Below are positions 45,962 through 59,560 of a stretch of DNA of 64,000 bases, piece by piece. This stretch comes from Polychytrium aggregatum. Its lineage: Eukaryota > Chytridiomycota > Chytridiomycetes > Polychytriales. The notes under the pieces were generated by a model. That model ran no database searches and was not told the origin of the DNA. It worked only from the letters and a program-made list of their open reading frames with translations. Position numbers and translations under genes: made by a program. Each line of letters starts with the position of its first letter. The stretch's first letter is position 1. The stretch covers positions 62,001-126,000 of the forward strand of contig NW_026516302.1 in assembly GCF_025602895.1 (NCBI RefSeq), in the 5' to 3' direction.

Positions 45962-46346
45962 ATGCCCCGGCGGCCGGCCTCCCTTCGTCTCCATCGCACC
46001 CGCCTTCTCCAAGGCGTGGCTCATCCTCCTGTTTCCTTCCAATCCTGCTGCCTCCGGTGCCGCTCCAGGCTCGCTCGCTCCTGTCCTTGGATGCGTAACG
46101 CTGCTATCGTTCCTCCCCCCGCCCTCGCCTCGGCCCATGCACCGCATTTACCCTCCCGTTTCTCATCGATGTCGCAGAGCCTTTCCTCTCGCATCACCGT
46201 GTGGCCCGTCTGTCTTCAACAGCCTCCCTGTTCCGGCCAGTTCTGTCCAGGCCTTCCCTCGATGATGTTATTCCATGCCGGTGCTATGCTCCGTGCCCAT
46301 GTGTGGTTGTTCAGTTTCCACCCTGCCTCGTCCGACTCATTCCATT

Positions 46347-48015
46347 CGGAGGCCCGTGCTCCTCCGTGAGAGAGGGGGGCGTCCCTGTCGTTCTAATCTC
46401 CCTGCGTCAAGCTGCCTCGCCCCTACGCTGTATCTACCCAGCGCGAGAACGCAACCTGCCTCCGAGCAAGTTCCCTTGACCATCCAGTGCCGAACAACAC
46501 CGTCATTCTCCCCCTTCCTCCTGAGGATACCCGGCGTCATCCGCCTTGGCTTCGCTCCCTTCCGCCTCCATACCGACGGCTGCGATCCTGGCAAGTGCAT
46601 TCTCCCCTGCCTCCAGCCGCTCGTGTCCGGCAAGTCTCCATGCCGTCGTTCGCGCCGCCTGCGCCTGTCTCCGGGATGCCTCCGTGCTCCCGTCTAGTAA
46701 ATCCTTGAGAACGTCCGTGAGAATCTCCCACACACGCCCAGGAGGAACAACCGCCACGAACCCATCTGTCGCAGCTCCCCTGCTGTGGACGCTTCGTGTA
46801 CGTCTGTCGCCTGCCGCCTCTGGTCCTGCATCCTTGCAGCAATCACTGGATTCTGGCCCTGGCCCCCCTCCTTGTGCTGACCCCTGAACTCCGCCAATGC
46901 GGCTCGTCTTCAACTTGCGCCATGCTTCCGGCTTCGTCAGCCCTCGTCCCCGAGGCCCGTGAACCTCGCTCAACGCACGCGTCACCCACCTCCATTTGCG
47001 CCACTCGGTTCGTGTTGAACAGTGCCAACCGCTTCGTGCGTCGCCCAACTCGTCACTGCAGCTGTGAGAACGCCGTCGCTCGTCCATCACCACGCCGCAT
47101 CCCCGTCTCCAGTACAGCCCGCATCTCTCCAGTCGCCTCTCTGAAGGCCTCAAGCCATCTTCAAGCCAGCTTACCCCAGCCATCTCAATCTCAATCTCAA
47201 TCTCAACCTCAACACCGCATATCCAGCAGAAACAGCTCAACGCATTTGCCACACATGGATCCCAATCCAGTTCCAGCGAAAGCGGTTCGTTCCCAACAGA
47301 GGCTCGTGTTCCTCTGCCCCGATGGATGCACTCGTTCGGCTGCGAGGCTCGTGTTCCTCGCTCGGTTCAGAGGCCCGTGTCCTCTTGCTCGGTCGTGAGG
47401 CTCGTGTTCCTCACCGGAGGCCCGTGTTCCTCCCGTCAATGCGCTTGTGGCCGAGGCTCGTGTTCCTCGCGTCGTCAACTCACCTCGCCGGTTGTTTTCG
47501 TCTGAGGCCCGTGTTCCTCGCTCGATGGTGGCATCCGAGGCCCGTGTTCCTCGTGCAAGGTGTATCGATGAGGCTCGTGTTCCTCATGCAAGGATGGATG
47601 TGTCGATGAGGCTCGTGTTCCTCGTGGAAGTCTGTTCGCCCATGTCCCCGTTTCTGGAGGCCCGTGTTCCTCCGTGCAAGTACCACCAGTCCCCCCCGGT
47701 TGGCTCGCTGAGGTTGTCAAAGTTAGTGGGGTTTCAAGATCGCAAGGGGTGTTGCCCTGTGTCCCATGGCCCAGTTCGGTTCGGTTCGGTTCAGTTCGGT
47801 TTCCCTGGTTTCGGCTCGGTTCCCTGGTTCGGATTGGCTTGACTCGGTTCAGTTGGTTCCGGTTTCGGGATTGGTTCGGCTCGCGGCTATTCGGTTTCGG
47901 TTTCAGTTTCGGTTCGGCTCCGTTGTTCCGGTTGAGGTCCCTTCGTCCGGCATCTTCTCTGGCTCAAAATATCAAGTTGGCCATGCATCCCGCTGCTCCG
48001 AGGCCCGTGTCCTCG
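46347..48015 (+). repeat. Array of 14 short covarying hairpins
   Basis: Fourteen copies of GAGG-CYCGTGTT-CCTC (core 15-16 bp) start at about 46347, 46951, 47297, 47342, 47369, 47395, 47416, 47452, 47504, 47536, 47568, 47608, 47656 and 47999. The GAGG and CCTC arms pair around a 7-8-nt loop CYCGTGTT. The base outside each arm also pairs in every copy: C-G six times, A-T, T-A and G-C twice each, and T-G (a U-G wobble if transcribed rightward) twice. Some copies extend to six pairs (CAGAGG/CCTCTG, ATGAGG/CCTCAT, GTGAGG/CCTCAC). Spacing is irregular, so this is not a simple tandem repeat. Compensatory change implies the fold is what is kept. The family is not one I recognise. Confidence 0.75.
47772..47935. 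repeat. Degenerate GGTTCGGTT repeat
   Basis: Pentamer-like GGTTC units drifting to GGTTTC over about 160 bp, overlapping the right part of the hairpin region. Confidence 0.75.
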
Positions 48016-48175
48016 ATGTCAACTTTGGCTCCCCCTCTTCTACCCTGGCTCTGCAATCAATGTATCTCTCCAAGCGTAGTCCGCCCTGTTATGGCAACTG
48101 TTCGATGTTCGATGGATGTAGCATTTGATGATTGTATGAAGCGAGAGCGCAAGTCTGTGCATCAGGGATCAAGAT

Positions 48176-48252
48176 ATTCATCAAGGCACTCAGCAAAGAA
48201 CATCAAGGCACTCAGCAAAGAACATCAAGGCACTCAGCAAAGAACATCAAGA
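48176..48252. repeat. 22-bp tandem repeat (about 3.5 copies)
   Basis: Unit ATCAAGGCACTCAGCAAAGA plus AC, nearly exact copies. Confidence 0.9.
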
Positions 48253-49765
48253 CACTCAAGCTCCCCATCCCCTACCCTTCTATGGCTGCGGCTCCTCCTC
48301 TTGGCGTCGGCCGCAGCCCGTCTTCAGCTGCTAAGTATCGCCGATTTCCCTTGCCGTTTCGTGGCTGCCACTCGAGTTATCCGACCAGCGTCGGTAACGT
48401 CTCCACGCCTCCGTGGTTTGCAGGGGTTTATCCCCGCAGGCTACTGCCCTCCCATCGGTAAGTCTTGAGTTTTGCTGCGTCTGATCGGAAGCAATGGCTT
48501 CTCTCATTGGGAACAGCCTTGCTAAGCCGCGTCCGTCCTTCCGCTGCTCATCGCACTGGGACATCTGCGCTCGACCGGTGGAGCATCCATCCTGATGAAG
48601 GGTGCGCGAAGAAACCGCTGCTACCTTGCTCAGTCGTGGATATGACGGATGGATCTCGCGGATCGGTGGATGGAATGGAATGAATGCATGAATGCACGAA
48701 GGGATGGAGCTACCGCCAAGGTCTCCCGCGATCAAGCGTCGCCCCTCCTGCCTCGTCAACGTGTGGCCGTGAACCCACGACGAAGAGTAGCCCAACACGG
48801 TGTGCCCCTCCTGCCAGCCCCTTCCCCTGTGGTGCCCAAGCTGTCTGTCGACAACCCGCAAGTCCTGGAAGAGAAGAACGAATACGGTTTCCTCGGTTCT
48901 GTGCTTCGGTTTAGCAGTCCGCAACTCTTCCGGCAAGGGCTTGTCCATCCGCGGCCGGTCGTCCGTGGGGCAAGGTGATCTGCGGATCTCCCGTTGTCCA
49001 CTCCGCAAACCAGTCGGAACGGAATGGGAACCGGCTCGGTGGCTCCCTGAAAGCGGTAATCCTCTTCGATACTTTTCTACACAACCCAGGGGCTTAGATG
49101 TTCGTCTCTCTCTTTCGCGGATGGCTCCGGTCAAGCTGAAGAGCGAACCCTACCCAATGTTGGCCCGATTCTCCCCCATCAACGCTCGAGCAAGACGTTT
49201 CGGACTCGCTCTGTTGCCGGCAAAGAACACAGCAGCGCTGTCGATGGGAGGAGAGGAGGGAGAGGGACGAGCCCGGTTCTGTCTGTTGTTCGCTAGTTGC
49301 ATCGTTTGCCTGTCATGGTTTGCGGGGTTGTGGTTTGGATCGACGGCAATGGCAACAATGACCCCCGGAGAACGGCTTTTCGACAACGGACAGGACTCGG
49401 TGGTGGCAGCGGGCGGCTGCTGGTTGGGTCTGGATGGTGCGGTTGTTGCGTCATGTACTCTTCGGCAGCGCTCAATACATATACTCTTTGGCACCTCAAT
49501 GTTTCATATCGATGTACGATCCCGGCACCGATGTTCCTGGGCTCTTGAGGGCGCTGCTTGGGCGTTTTCAGCCATTCGCAGCCATTCACAGTCGTTTACA
49601 TGGCCAAGCGCTGTCGGCTGCGAGGGGGTGGCTGATCGGGCTCGTCAGCCACCAGGAGCCAATGCAGCACACCTGTGTCGGGGATCTCGATGCCATGTGG
49701 GGGGAGATAAAGTCAGTGGTTGTATCAACTATTTCCGCGGTCAACTCATATGCTCGTTACATCCA

Positions 49766-49812
49766 TTCGTTCATCCGTTCGTTCATCCGTTCGTTCATCC
49801 GTTCACTCATTC
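49766..49812. repeat. 12-bp microsatellite GTTCATCCGTTC
   Basis: About four units upstream of the thioredoxin reductase gene. Confidence 0.85.
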
Positions 49813-50378
49813 ATCCGCGGCCTTTGTCGGCCCACTCCCGTCCCCGCCGCCTCGGCGCGGTCTCGTCTCGCCCTCGCGGCCGTGTTCTCGGCTGGCTCGC
49901 GGCGTTATCGCTTTGGTCTTCGCTCGGTCGCCTTGCCCTGTCCTTTCGTCTGTTGCTGCCCTTGGCCCATCTCGATGAAGAGAGATCCGTCGCCCTCCAA
50001 GCAAGACTCTGCCAGCAAGTACGTCCTGCTGCCCAGCACCCCCCCCCGACCGACTGCCGTTTCTCCTTCGCTCCTTCCCCCACTCCCCCCCCCATTTCAA
50101 ATTCGCCCCTTTCGTCCCCGATGGCTCCTCCGTGATCCACCCAGCAACCCGATTGGCCTCGTGTCTGCACTCGTCGCCTGCCCTCTTTCCCCTCGTTTTG
50201 TTTGTCAGCGCCTGGGGGCTTATCCGCCACTCTCCGTTTTTTCCCCTCCCCGGCTTCGCCTCCATCGATCTGTCGTGCTCTGTCTCTCATCTTATCCACG
50301 ATCCCTGCCCTTCCCACCTCACCCGATCGCTGTATGTCTCCGTTGCTGCCGAGATCATCGGCCATGTCGCCGTCCTGA

Positions 50379-52677
<2,299 letters not shown>

Positions 52678-53927
52678 ATGTATAGTACGCCTCTCCCTCC
52701 CTCTCAATCCATTTCGAGAGCATAACATACCGGTGGTCGGATAGACAGAATTCAGACCGAGTGGGCGGACGAAAGAATGAGAGGTGGAGGGAGGAGGAAG
52801 GAAGGGGCCGATGTGCCCAGGATTTGAAAGGGAACGATGCTCAACACATCCCATCACTGGAATCGTGCGGTACCGTTGATCATACTGCCTCGAATGTCTG
52901 CATGTGCTTGCTTGGGTGTCTGAGCTGTGTGGGAATGAACTTGTTCGGTTCTCAGTGAAATGAAGTGAGTCAGTTGCATATATGACTGGCGTTGCCGCAA
53001 GTGGTGTGCGGTTTCTGGGGTTCCTCGGGTGAATGGAGTGGATGGGATGGGTTGGGCAGGAGGAACGGGTGAATGGAGGGAGTGAGATTGACAGGACGGG
53101 AGCAGGCCGCGGATCATTTGCCGCCCACTCCACCAAGCTGCCAATCACGATGGCACGGCAAATTTTCTCCTTTCTTTGGTTGAACCTTTCATTTCGCAAT
53201 TATCTTTCGCGAAGCAACAAAAAAAAAAAAACGGGTCGAGCAAGCAAAAGCAAAAGATAGATAGAGAGTGTGTGTGCGTATGTCGTATGTGCGTGTGGGA
53301 GATACGGGTGATGGTCATGGTCGTGGTCCATGAGGTCTATAGCGAATGCGGGAGTAACAGTCCATCTGCCTTGCTGCAAATATGCCTTGCTGCATCTGAC
53401 TCGGCGCCAGACAGTCCCTTCTGCATCTGTTTCTACTGGATCCGAGCGATGGAGGAAGTGGCGTGAAGCAAAGGAGGGGGGGAGACACATCTACGCTACA
53501 AGCACACAGCACAGACACTGGAAAGTGATGAAGGAGGAGGAGAGGGTGTTGGTGTTGCTGTTGGTGTTGGTGTGAGTGAAATGCAAGTGTGGCATCAGAG
53601 CATCCACTTTCGGATTCGCATCACAAGGACATCTATGCTGGATGAAGCGGGGACTCGCATTGTCACGGATCTGAGCAAATCCGAACGAGCCTGCTTCTGG
53701 TGGTGCCGGCGATACGATACGATACGATACGATACCAAAGGCAATGTGCAGAGCGTTAGCATCGACTGTGGGTGGCCGAAAGCCGATTGCTCAGTTCCAG
53801 CTTTGCATCGCTTTCGGTGGATGGGTGCCATTTCGTTCCATCGATGGCTGGGCCCCTCCAAGAGCCCACCAGAGAACTTGTCGTCGCTATGAATATATGT
53901 GTATGTATGTATGTATATTACCTACGC
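52678..53927. other. Convergent spacer after thioredoxin reductase
   Basis: No gene. Includes an A-run near 53219, a five-unit GATAC microsatellite (about 53713-53737) and a GTAT run (53899-53919). Confidence 0.55.
53713..53737. repeat. GATAC pentanucleotide microsatellite
   Basis: Five exact head-to-tail units. Confidence 0.88.
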
Positions 53928-55112
53928 TTAACGCTGACCCCGTATCTTGGAGCGGGACGAGCGCACAGACTTTGTCGCTGCGATGCTTCCTGCTTGCGAC
54001 GACGAGGGTGATCGCGATGATCCTGTCGAGGAAGGCGATGCCGACCGAGCAGTGGTACTTCTCGAGGGCGAGCCTCCAGCTCCTGCGCTAGCGCCGCCGC
54101 TGCTGCTGCCGACACTGCCATTGCTGCCGACGCTGATGCCGACGGGGCGGCTGTAGGGTGTCTTGCGGGGCGACAGCGATGCAGACGATCGAAGGCGGAT
54201 GCTATTTCCGTTGGCCAGAGAGGCCAGGTCGTCCGACAGATTCCTCCGGTCGCCCAGCTGGGCATAGTAGATCGACGCTGGCACCGACTCTTCGTCGCTG
54301 GAGCGGTACCGACGCGGCAAGTTCCAGCGGGAGATGCCAATGTACTGGTAGTAGCATGTTGTCGAGACAAGCGGATCAGCAGCAGCAGCAGCAGCATTGG
54401 TGCCGGGAGCGCGAAGGAGAGCCATCGGACAGGTCAGAGCCCGAGCATCGGCCGAGCCGGCTGGCAGACTCGACGATGAGCCATCCGAGTATGAGTCGCA
54501 TGGGCTGGCGATATCGCCCGGCAGACTGGTCCTCTCGGCCTGGGCAGGAGCGTCACAGGGCGACGACTTGCTGGCGACGGCGAGGAGCTCCGCGAGGCCA
54601 TCGGCGCCATGTAAATCCGTCGGGGTTTCATCGGCCCTTGGCAGAGCGAGCAGCGACTCTGCGGCATCCAACGACTCTGGCTGCGAGCTCAGGGCGGCCA
54701 GCGGGGGCAGTTGCCGCTGAGGCTCGCAGGCCAAGGCCGTGGGCGTAGCGACAGGTTCTGGATCCGAGAGGGCCATGGAAAGATCCGAGGTTGCGCTGGC
54801 CGATTCTGACAGCGAGCTTGGGGCCGATGGGGCAGCAGCAGCAGCAGCAGCAGCAGTAGCAGCAGCAGTCGCTGTTGCCGAGGGAGCCTTGCATCGCAGC
54901 GATGCCGGGAGAGCCAGGTCGTAGGCGTACGGGCTGCCAAACTCGAGCTTGACGAGTACCCCGGGCTGCGAGTACGCCTCGCGGGCAGAGATGGATCTCA
55001 TGGGAGTCGACTTTTTTCGCTTCGAGGGCGCCAGCCCACACGGCCCGTCGTACTCGGTGCGGTACTGCATCGAAGCCTGGGCGAGACAGGGAAACTCGAA
55101 GGACTGGATCAT
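53928..55112 (-). CDS. Unknown Ser/Ala-rich protein
   Basis: Family not recognised. A single 394-codon frame starts at the ATG at 55112 (MIQSFEFPCLAQASMQYRTE). Two stretches look folded and non-repetitive: residues 1-75, including LVKLEFGSPYAYDLALPASL, and residues about 275-325, with TCYYQYIGISRWNLPRRY and ASIYYAQLGDRRNLSDDL. Between them is a poly-Ala run and a Ser/Pro/Ala/Glu-rich linker. The C-terminal 80 residues are Ser/Gly/Arg-rich with many RS, SPRK and SPSS motifs, typical of disordered, phosphorylated tails. No signal peptide or membrane helix. The long uninterrupted frame in GC-rich DNA needs caution, but the two conserved-looking blocks argue for a real gene. A regulatory or scaffolding role would be a guess. 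Confidence 0.6.
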   Translation of the reverse strand: MIQSFEFPCLAQASMQYRTEYDGPCGLAPSKRKKSTPMRSISAREAYSQPGVLVKLEFGSPYAYDLALPASLRCKAPSATATAAATAAAAAAAAPSAPSSLSESASATSDLSMALSDPEPVATPTALACEPQRQLPPLAALSSQPESLDAAESLLALPRADETPTDLHGADGLAELLAVASKSSPCDAPAQAERTSLPGDIASPCDSYSDGSSSSLPAGSADARALTCPMALLRAPGTNAAAAAADPLVSTTCYYQYIGISRWNLPRRYRSSDEESVPASIYYAQLGDRRNLSDDLASLANGNSIRLRSSASLSPRKTPYSRPVGISVGSNGSVGSSSGGASAGAGGSPSRSTTARSASPSSTGSSRSPSSSQAGSIAATKSVRSSRSKIRGQR

Positions 55113-56902
55113 GGGTGTGCCCGAGCTTGGCAGCGGCGATGGAGGGAGAGGAGAGGAAGGGAAGACGGAGAGGCTGGTTGCGGGAAGAAAACGGCGTGGG
55201 TTCCGCAGAGTTGGGCAGGGAATGGCGTCCAAGTCCACAACGAATCTGGAGAACAAGGGGGAAGGACCACGGCTATACAAGATACCACAGCGGAGGCGGG
55301 AAATGGCTGGCACACAGCAGGAGGGGGCGACTGGTGCGAGAAGACCGAGGCCAAGGGAAACGGACTGGGTCGGGACGGTGGTGGTAGAAAGAGCGGGAGC
55401 GGGAAGCCGATGGGCGGATGAGTTTCCAGGCCGATGGAAGAACCAACCAGTCCACGGGGGGGGGAATCAATGAGCACGGAACAGAGCCCAAGTTCAGCGG
55501 CAGGTGCGAGGGCGGCGTGTTTGGCCCTTGGCGAACAGGGAGAGAGGAGGGATGCTGACGAAGGACTGGCGAGGAACTAGCGAAGGGCTGTGCGATAGGA
55601 CGACGCAGACACGAGGGCAGACCCGAGGGCAGACCGAGATGACGAAAGTAAAGAAGCGATGCGAGAGCCGACCGCAGGAGCGCAGGACCGGCCTTGGCCG
55701 AGGAAGCGGCACTGGATCAGGGGTGTGCAAAATGGCGCCTTGGGACGAGCCGCACGATTGGGCGACGAGAAGACAAGCACGGCGTGCAAGCAGGCGAGCG
55801 CTGGACCAGCGGCGGTGTGCGGACGACCGAACGATAGATCAACGAGGGTATGCGAGCGGCCGGACGAACAACGGCGATGGAGCGGTGGATGGACATCGAC
55901 GACCGGGCCAGCAGGACCAGGGTGGGCGGACGGATGCAGGTGCCCGGACGCAACAGCGCGGGCGGAGGGGTCCTTGGGCCCGAGGGCGATGGCCGAGCAG
56001 AGCCGCATCGACGGGTGGTGGCAGAGGTGTTATCAGCAACAGGAGTGTTATCAACAACGGAAGTGTTATCAACAACGGAAGTGTTATCAGTGCTGAGCAG
56101 GATGTGGAAGAGTGCCATTGCTGTGTATATTTGGCATTTGATACAATCTATATTTCCTTATAGCAAGTGCAGCGGGAAACGGGTCGGCGTCGCCCGTGTT
56201 CCTTCGCACAGCAGCCGCTGCCTGTTGCTGGTTTGGTGGGGGTGGGACCTTGTCATGAGATACAATATGCATCCGACCATCTGGACACCCCACAGTCTGT
56301 CGGCTTCAGGATGGCCTGGTCGAACAAATCGCTCGCCAAGTGTGTCTATGGCCTGGAGAATCTCTGATGAATGGATGTGTATTCCCACCCAGAGAAAGAC
56401 TACTGCCCGGAATAAGCGAGGTACCCCTTTGGTCCTGGACAGACTGTATATCGCCATCGGTGCCTGTCCGTATTGACGAACCTGCACACCGAACATGGGC
56501 ATTCCGCTTGACATGGCTGGACAACCTGAAATGCTTGAAATGCATTGAATGCATGGAATGCTGTCGCCGCGGTTCCTGCCAGCAACAGCCTTGGCTGACG
56601 AGATATGCTGCCCGCTACAATCTGCTACAATCTGCTGCGATCTGCTACGATTTGCTGCAAGCCTACAGCGCCCACCTGGGCTCGGCCTTGCGGGCTGCAG
56701 TCGATGCGGCACCGTGCTTTCGACCCAGAGCCACACGTCCTGTGCCCAGATTTCCGTGAGGATGCTGGATCGAGTGTGTCTGCCGGCTCGAATGGCGAGT
56801 CTGCGTTCGAATGCGCCCTCGCTCTTGTGTGTTGATCTTCTCGCTTCCTCGGGCTCTGTCGCTGTCCTCTCCTCTCCGCTCCACTCCTCCAAAGCGCTCG
56901 CC
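55113..56902. other. Divergent spacer upstream of SRP9
   Basis: No gene recognised. Long frames on both strands reflect base composition. Contains the 18-bp repeat at 56031-56092 and short degenerate repeats near 56525-56560 and 56615-56655 (ATCTGCTACA-like units). Confidence 0.5.
56031..56092. repeat. 18-bp tandem repeat GTGTTATCAACAACGGAA
   Basis: About 3.5 copies, the second and third exact. Confidence 0.88.
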
Positions 56903-58505
56903 ATGGTCTTCATCGAGAACTGGGACGATTTCCAAAAGGCCGTCGTCGACCTCTACCAGGTTGCCCCGGACAGGGTATGGCTGCCCCTCCGCTTGCTGTC
57001 GCTCCCTCGGCTGCTCTTGTGATGGCCTGGCCCCGGCTTTCGACTACAACGGCCCAGATCAGGCGGGATGCCTGTGGATTCTGCGATTGCTCCTTGCAGC
57101 CTTTCGAGATCGTGGTGGCCGTCGTGGCCATCGGGACCTCTTGGCTGTCTCCTTCTCCATGGAACCGCTCTCCCGAGGCCTGTTTTCTATCCCGCGATGG
57201 GCTGCATGAATGCACCAGAGTTCGCCTGGGCTGGTCTGGCATGCCCTTCTTCTGAACCCACCAAACCTTCCCTCTCTCTTGGCTCCGTTCAGACCAGATA
57301 TCTGGCGAAATACCGGCATTGCGAGGGCAAGCTCGAACTCAAGGTCACCGATGGCCCTGTCGTAAATATCGCTCGTTGCTGCGTCTTGAGTCGCCCGTGT
57401 CCATGAACGCCGCGAGTTTGGGCTTCCCCCTCCTCCCAGAGCGCTCTCGACTGCTTACCTCTCTTGCCAAGATGCAGTCCTCACCGCCATATTCTCATCG
57501 TCATGCCTTTTCTTTCAATCGAACGCCGACTATCCAAAATACGGATCCGCTTCTTGCGGCCGATCGGTGGCCCGGTGACCCTATGGAACGGTGAATGAAT
57601 ATCCGTCGGCGATGCTGATGGGCTCGGGACCACGATCAAATACTGCGTCAACGGACCTGTCCTGCCAAACCCCGGGGTGCTCGAACATGTCGTGCTCCGA
57701 TATAACCTGCTCGAATATGGTCCGCTCGGATATATCATGCCGAAACGCCTCTGCCGTTGACGATGCAACGCTCTTAACCATGGAATCGTATCTGATCGCT
57801 GTCACTTGCTTTGGATCCTTCGACAAACCCGCTCGCAAATGGGGGGGGGAATGAATTCGATTCCACCAACGCCAAATATCCTCAATGTCGATGGGCCCTG
57901 ACTACCCCTTGTTCTCCATCGCGCAATCGCCCACTTTGCCATAAGTGTCTGAAATACAAGACGGATCGGTCCCAAGATCTGAAGAAGTTCGAGCGGCTGA
58001 ACCGCATCCTGATGTCCAAGATGCAACAGCGAAAGGAAGTTGATGCGATGCAGGTGGACGGTACGTGAAATCGACCGAGAGGGACACTGGACGGACCTGA
58101 ACTGGACCGAGTTTCGCTGAGTTGGGCTGGCGGCGGATCTGCTGTCGATCTCGCCGGCCTAATTTATTTGCCAGTTCGTCGGGGCAGTGTCCTGTGTGAA
58201 TGTCAGCCTCGATCGATGCGACACTTGGTTGCACCGTCTAGCACAACTGCTCATGCAGTCACGATGCTCTGATAATCGCTAACACATCTTTGATGGGCTG
58301 GGGGTGAATCGGGTCGCAAATCGGCAAAGCAGACAGCATCATTCCAGCGGAACAAGCGGCACCAATGGCACCAGTGGCGACAACGGCCTCCCTCCCAGCA
58401 CCATCCGCTCCGGCCCCATCAAAGCCTCAGGCGTCGACCTCCGCCAAGCAGACACCGACAGGATCGGCTGGCGGACGGAAAGGCAAAAAAAAGAGCCACC
58501 GATAA
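56903..58505 (+). CDS. SRP9: Signal recognition particle subunit SRP9
   Basis: With SRP14 it binds the Alu domain of SRP RNA and slows elongation during ER targeting. Exons 56903-56974, 57293-57361, 57946-58060 and 58333-58505 give 142 aa. The SRP9 fold is fully covered by the first three exons: ENWDDFQKAVVDLYQVAPDR, then RYLAKYRHCEGKLELKVTDG, then CLKYKTDRSQDLKKFERLN. Junctions are phase 0, 0 and 1. The last exon encodes an Ala/Pro/Ser-rich tail of about 57 aa ending in GGRKGKKKSHR, absent from the 86-aa human protein but reminiscent of the extended yeast homologue Srp21. The tail is probably an RNA- or ribosome-binding extension (inferred). Confidence 0.92.
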
Positions 58506-59560
58506 GCCTGCGTGCTGTGACATATTGCACAATGGCGGTGACACCACCACCACCACGACCATCACCGTCACCGTCGCAACTACCACTTTCTTTCCCCCCT
58601 TCGGCCCGTCGGTGGTATTTCCTGTCGCCTGCAACGCCAGCAGCCACCATCGACATCTGTGCGTGCTATTGGGTCAACCTGGAGATGAATACAGACAAAT
58701 GCATGCCATGCATTTGGAACCTATCCGGAGCTGAGGCGCGATGCGCTCTTGTAGAGAGAGTCGCTGAGAAGAGGAGGTGGTCGCTATCGGTGGTGACTTT
58801 GATCAGCCATGTGCAACAGAGCTTGACCTTTGCTTGATGCGCCCCAAGAAACACACCCACCAAGCTCACACGGATCGCATCGTGGCCATTGTCGATCTGT
58901 TGTGGTTCTATAGATTCTCGTGTGCAGGTTCAATTCACAGGAAGGAAACAACATCAGGTTCTCGGATGGCGGACGATGCAGTGCCATTTACACAAGGGAG
59001 GGGGTGGGAGGAGAGAACAATAGAGGGAACGATGGAGAGAAGAAAAGCAGGATAGTGACCAACAGGCCAAAAAAGGGTGCAGAAAATGAAACAGCAGAGG
59101 ATCGTGATGGTCGTGACTCATATTGGGGGGACGGGAATGACAGTCTGGCAAAGCCGGCCTGCATACACAGAGCGGAAGAGACGAGTGGCTGTTGCCAGCA
59201 CCACCAGAGACTGAAGCGAATTAGCAACAACGGGGTCCAATCGGGCCAGCATATCAAGCAGCGAGAGGGAATATGAAGAAAGTCGACAGGCTCCTTGTGT
59301 GGGTGTGGGAGCGGGTGTGTGTGAGTGTGAGTGTGCGTGCGGGTGGTGTGCATAAGTACTCGGATCGAGGAGCTGCAAAGTATCACGTCGTCTCTCGCAG
59401 CGACTTTTGTGTCATGGAGATCAGGATTACGCGGGAACAGATCCTCGTTCGTTTCTGGAGGGCGGGTGGCGATATCCTTGTGTGTGACAGAGCCACAGAC
59501 TTGAAAGAGATTGCGATACACCACTCATCATAGAGGAGAGAGGGGCTGAATGGTGAGCGC
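58506..59560. other. Convergent spacer after SRP9
   Basis: No gene. A GTGTGAGTGTG-type run lies at about 59305-59342. Otherwise featureless. Confidence 0.55.

Noticed and set aside
46503-47252. A 249-codon minus-strand frame in the gene-poor stretch
   Set aside because: Biased low-complexity composition, no recognisable fold, and it runs through hairpin copies in changing contexts; probably chance in GC-rich DNA.
47209-47720. Repeated EEHGP / RNTSL peptides in minus-strand frames across the hairpins
   Set aside because: The hairpins fall in all three frames (reading EEH, RNT or GTR in turn), so selection on a peptide repeat cannot explain them.
46347-48015. CRISPR-like array
   Set aside because: Repeat cores are only about 16 bp, spacing ranges from 4 to over 500 bp, and the host is eukaryotic.
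48131-49134. Long frames on both strands at 48.1-49.1 kb that look partly protein-like
   Set aside because: No motif could be matched, splice models were not coherent, and overlapping frames are equally long on both strands.
54831-54872. GCA/CAG run as an independent microsatellite
   Set aside because: It is in frame within the minus-strand unknown protein as poly-Ala and is described there.
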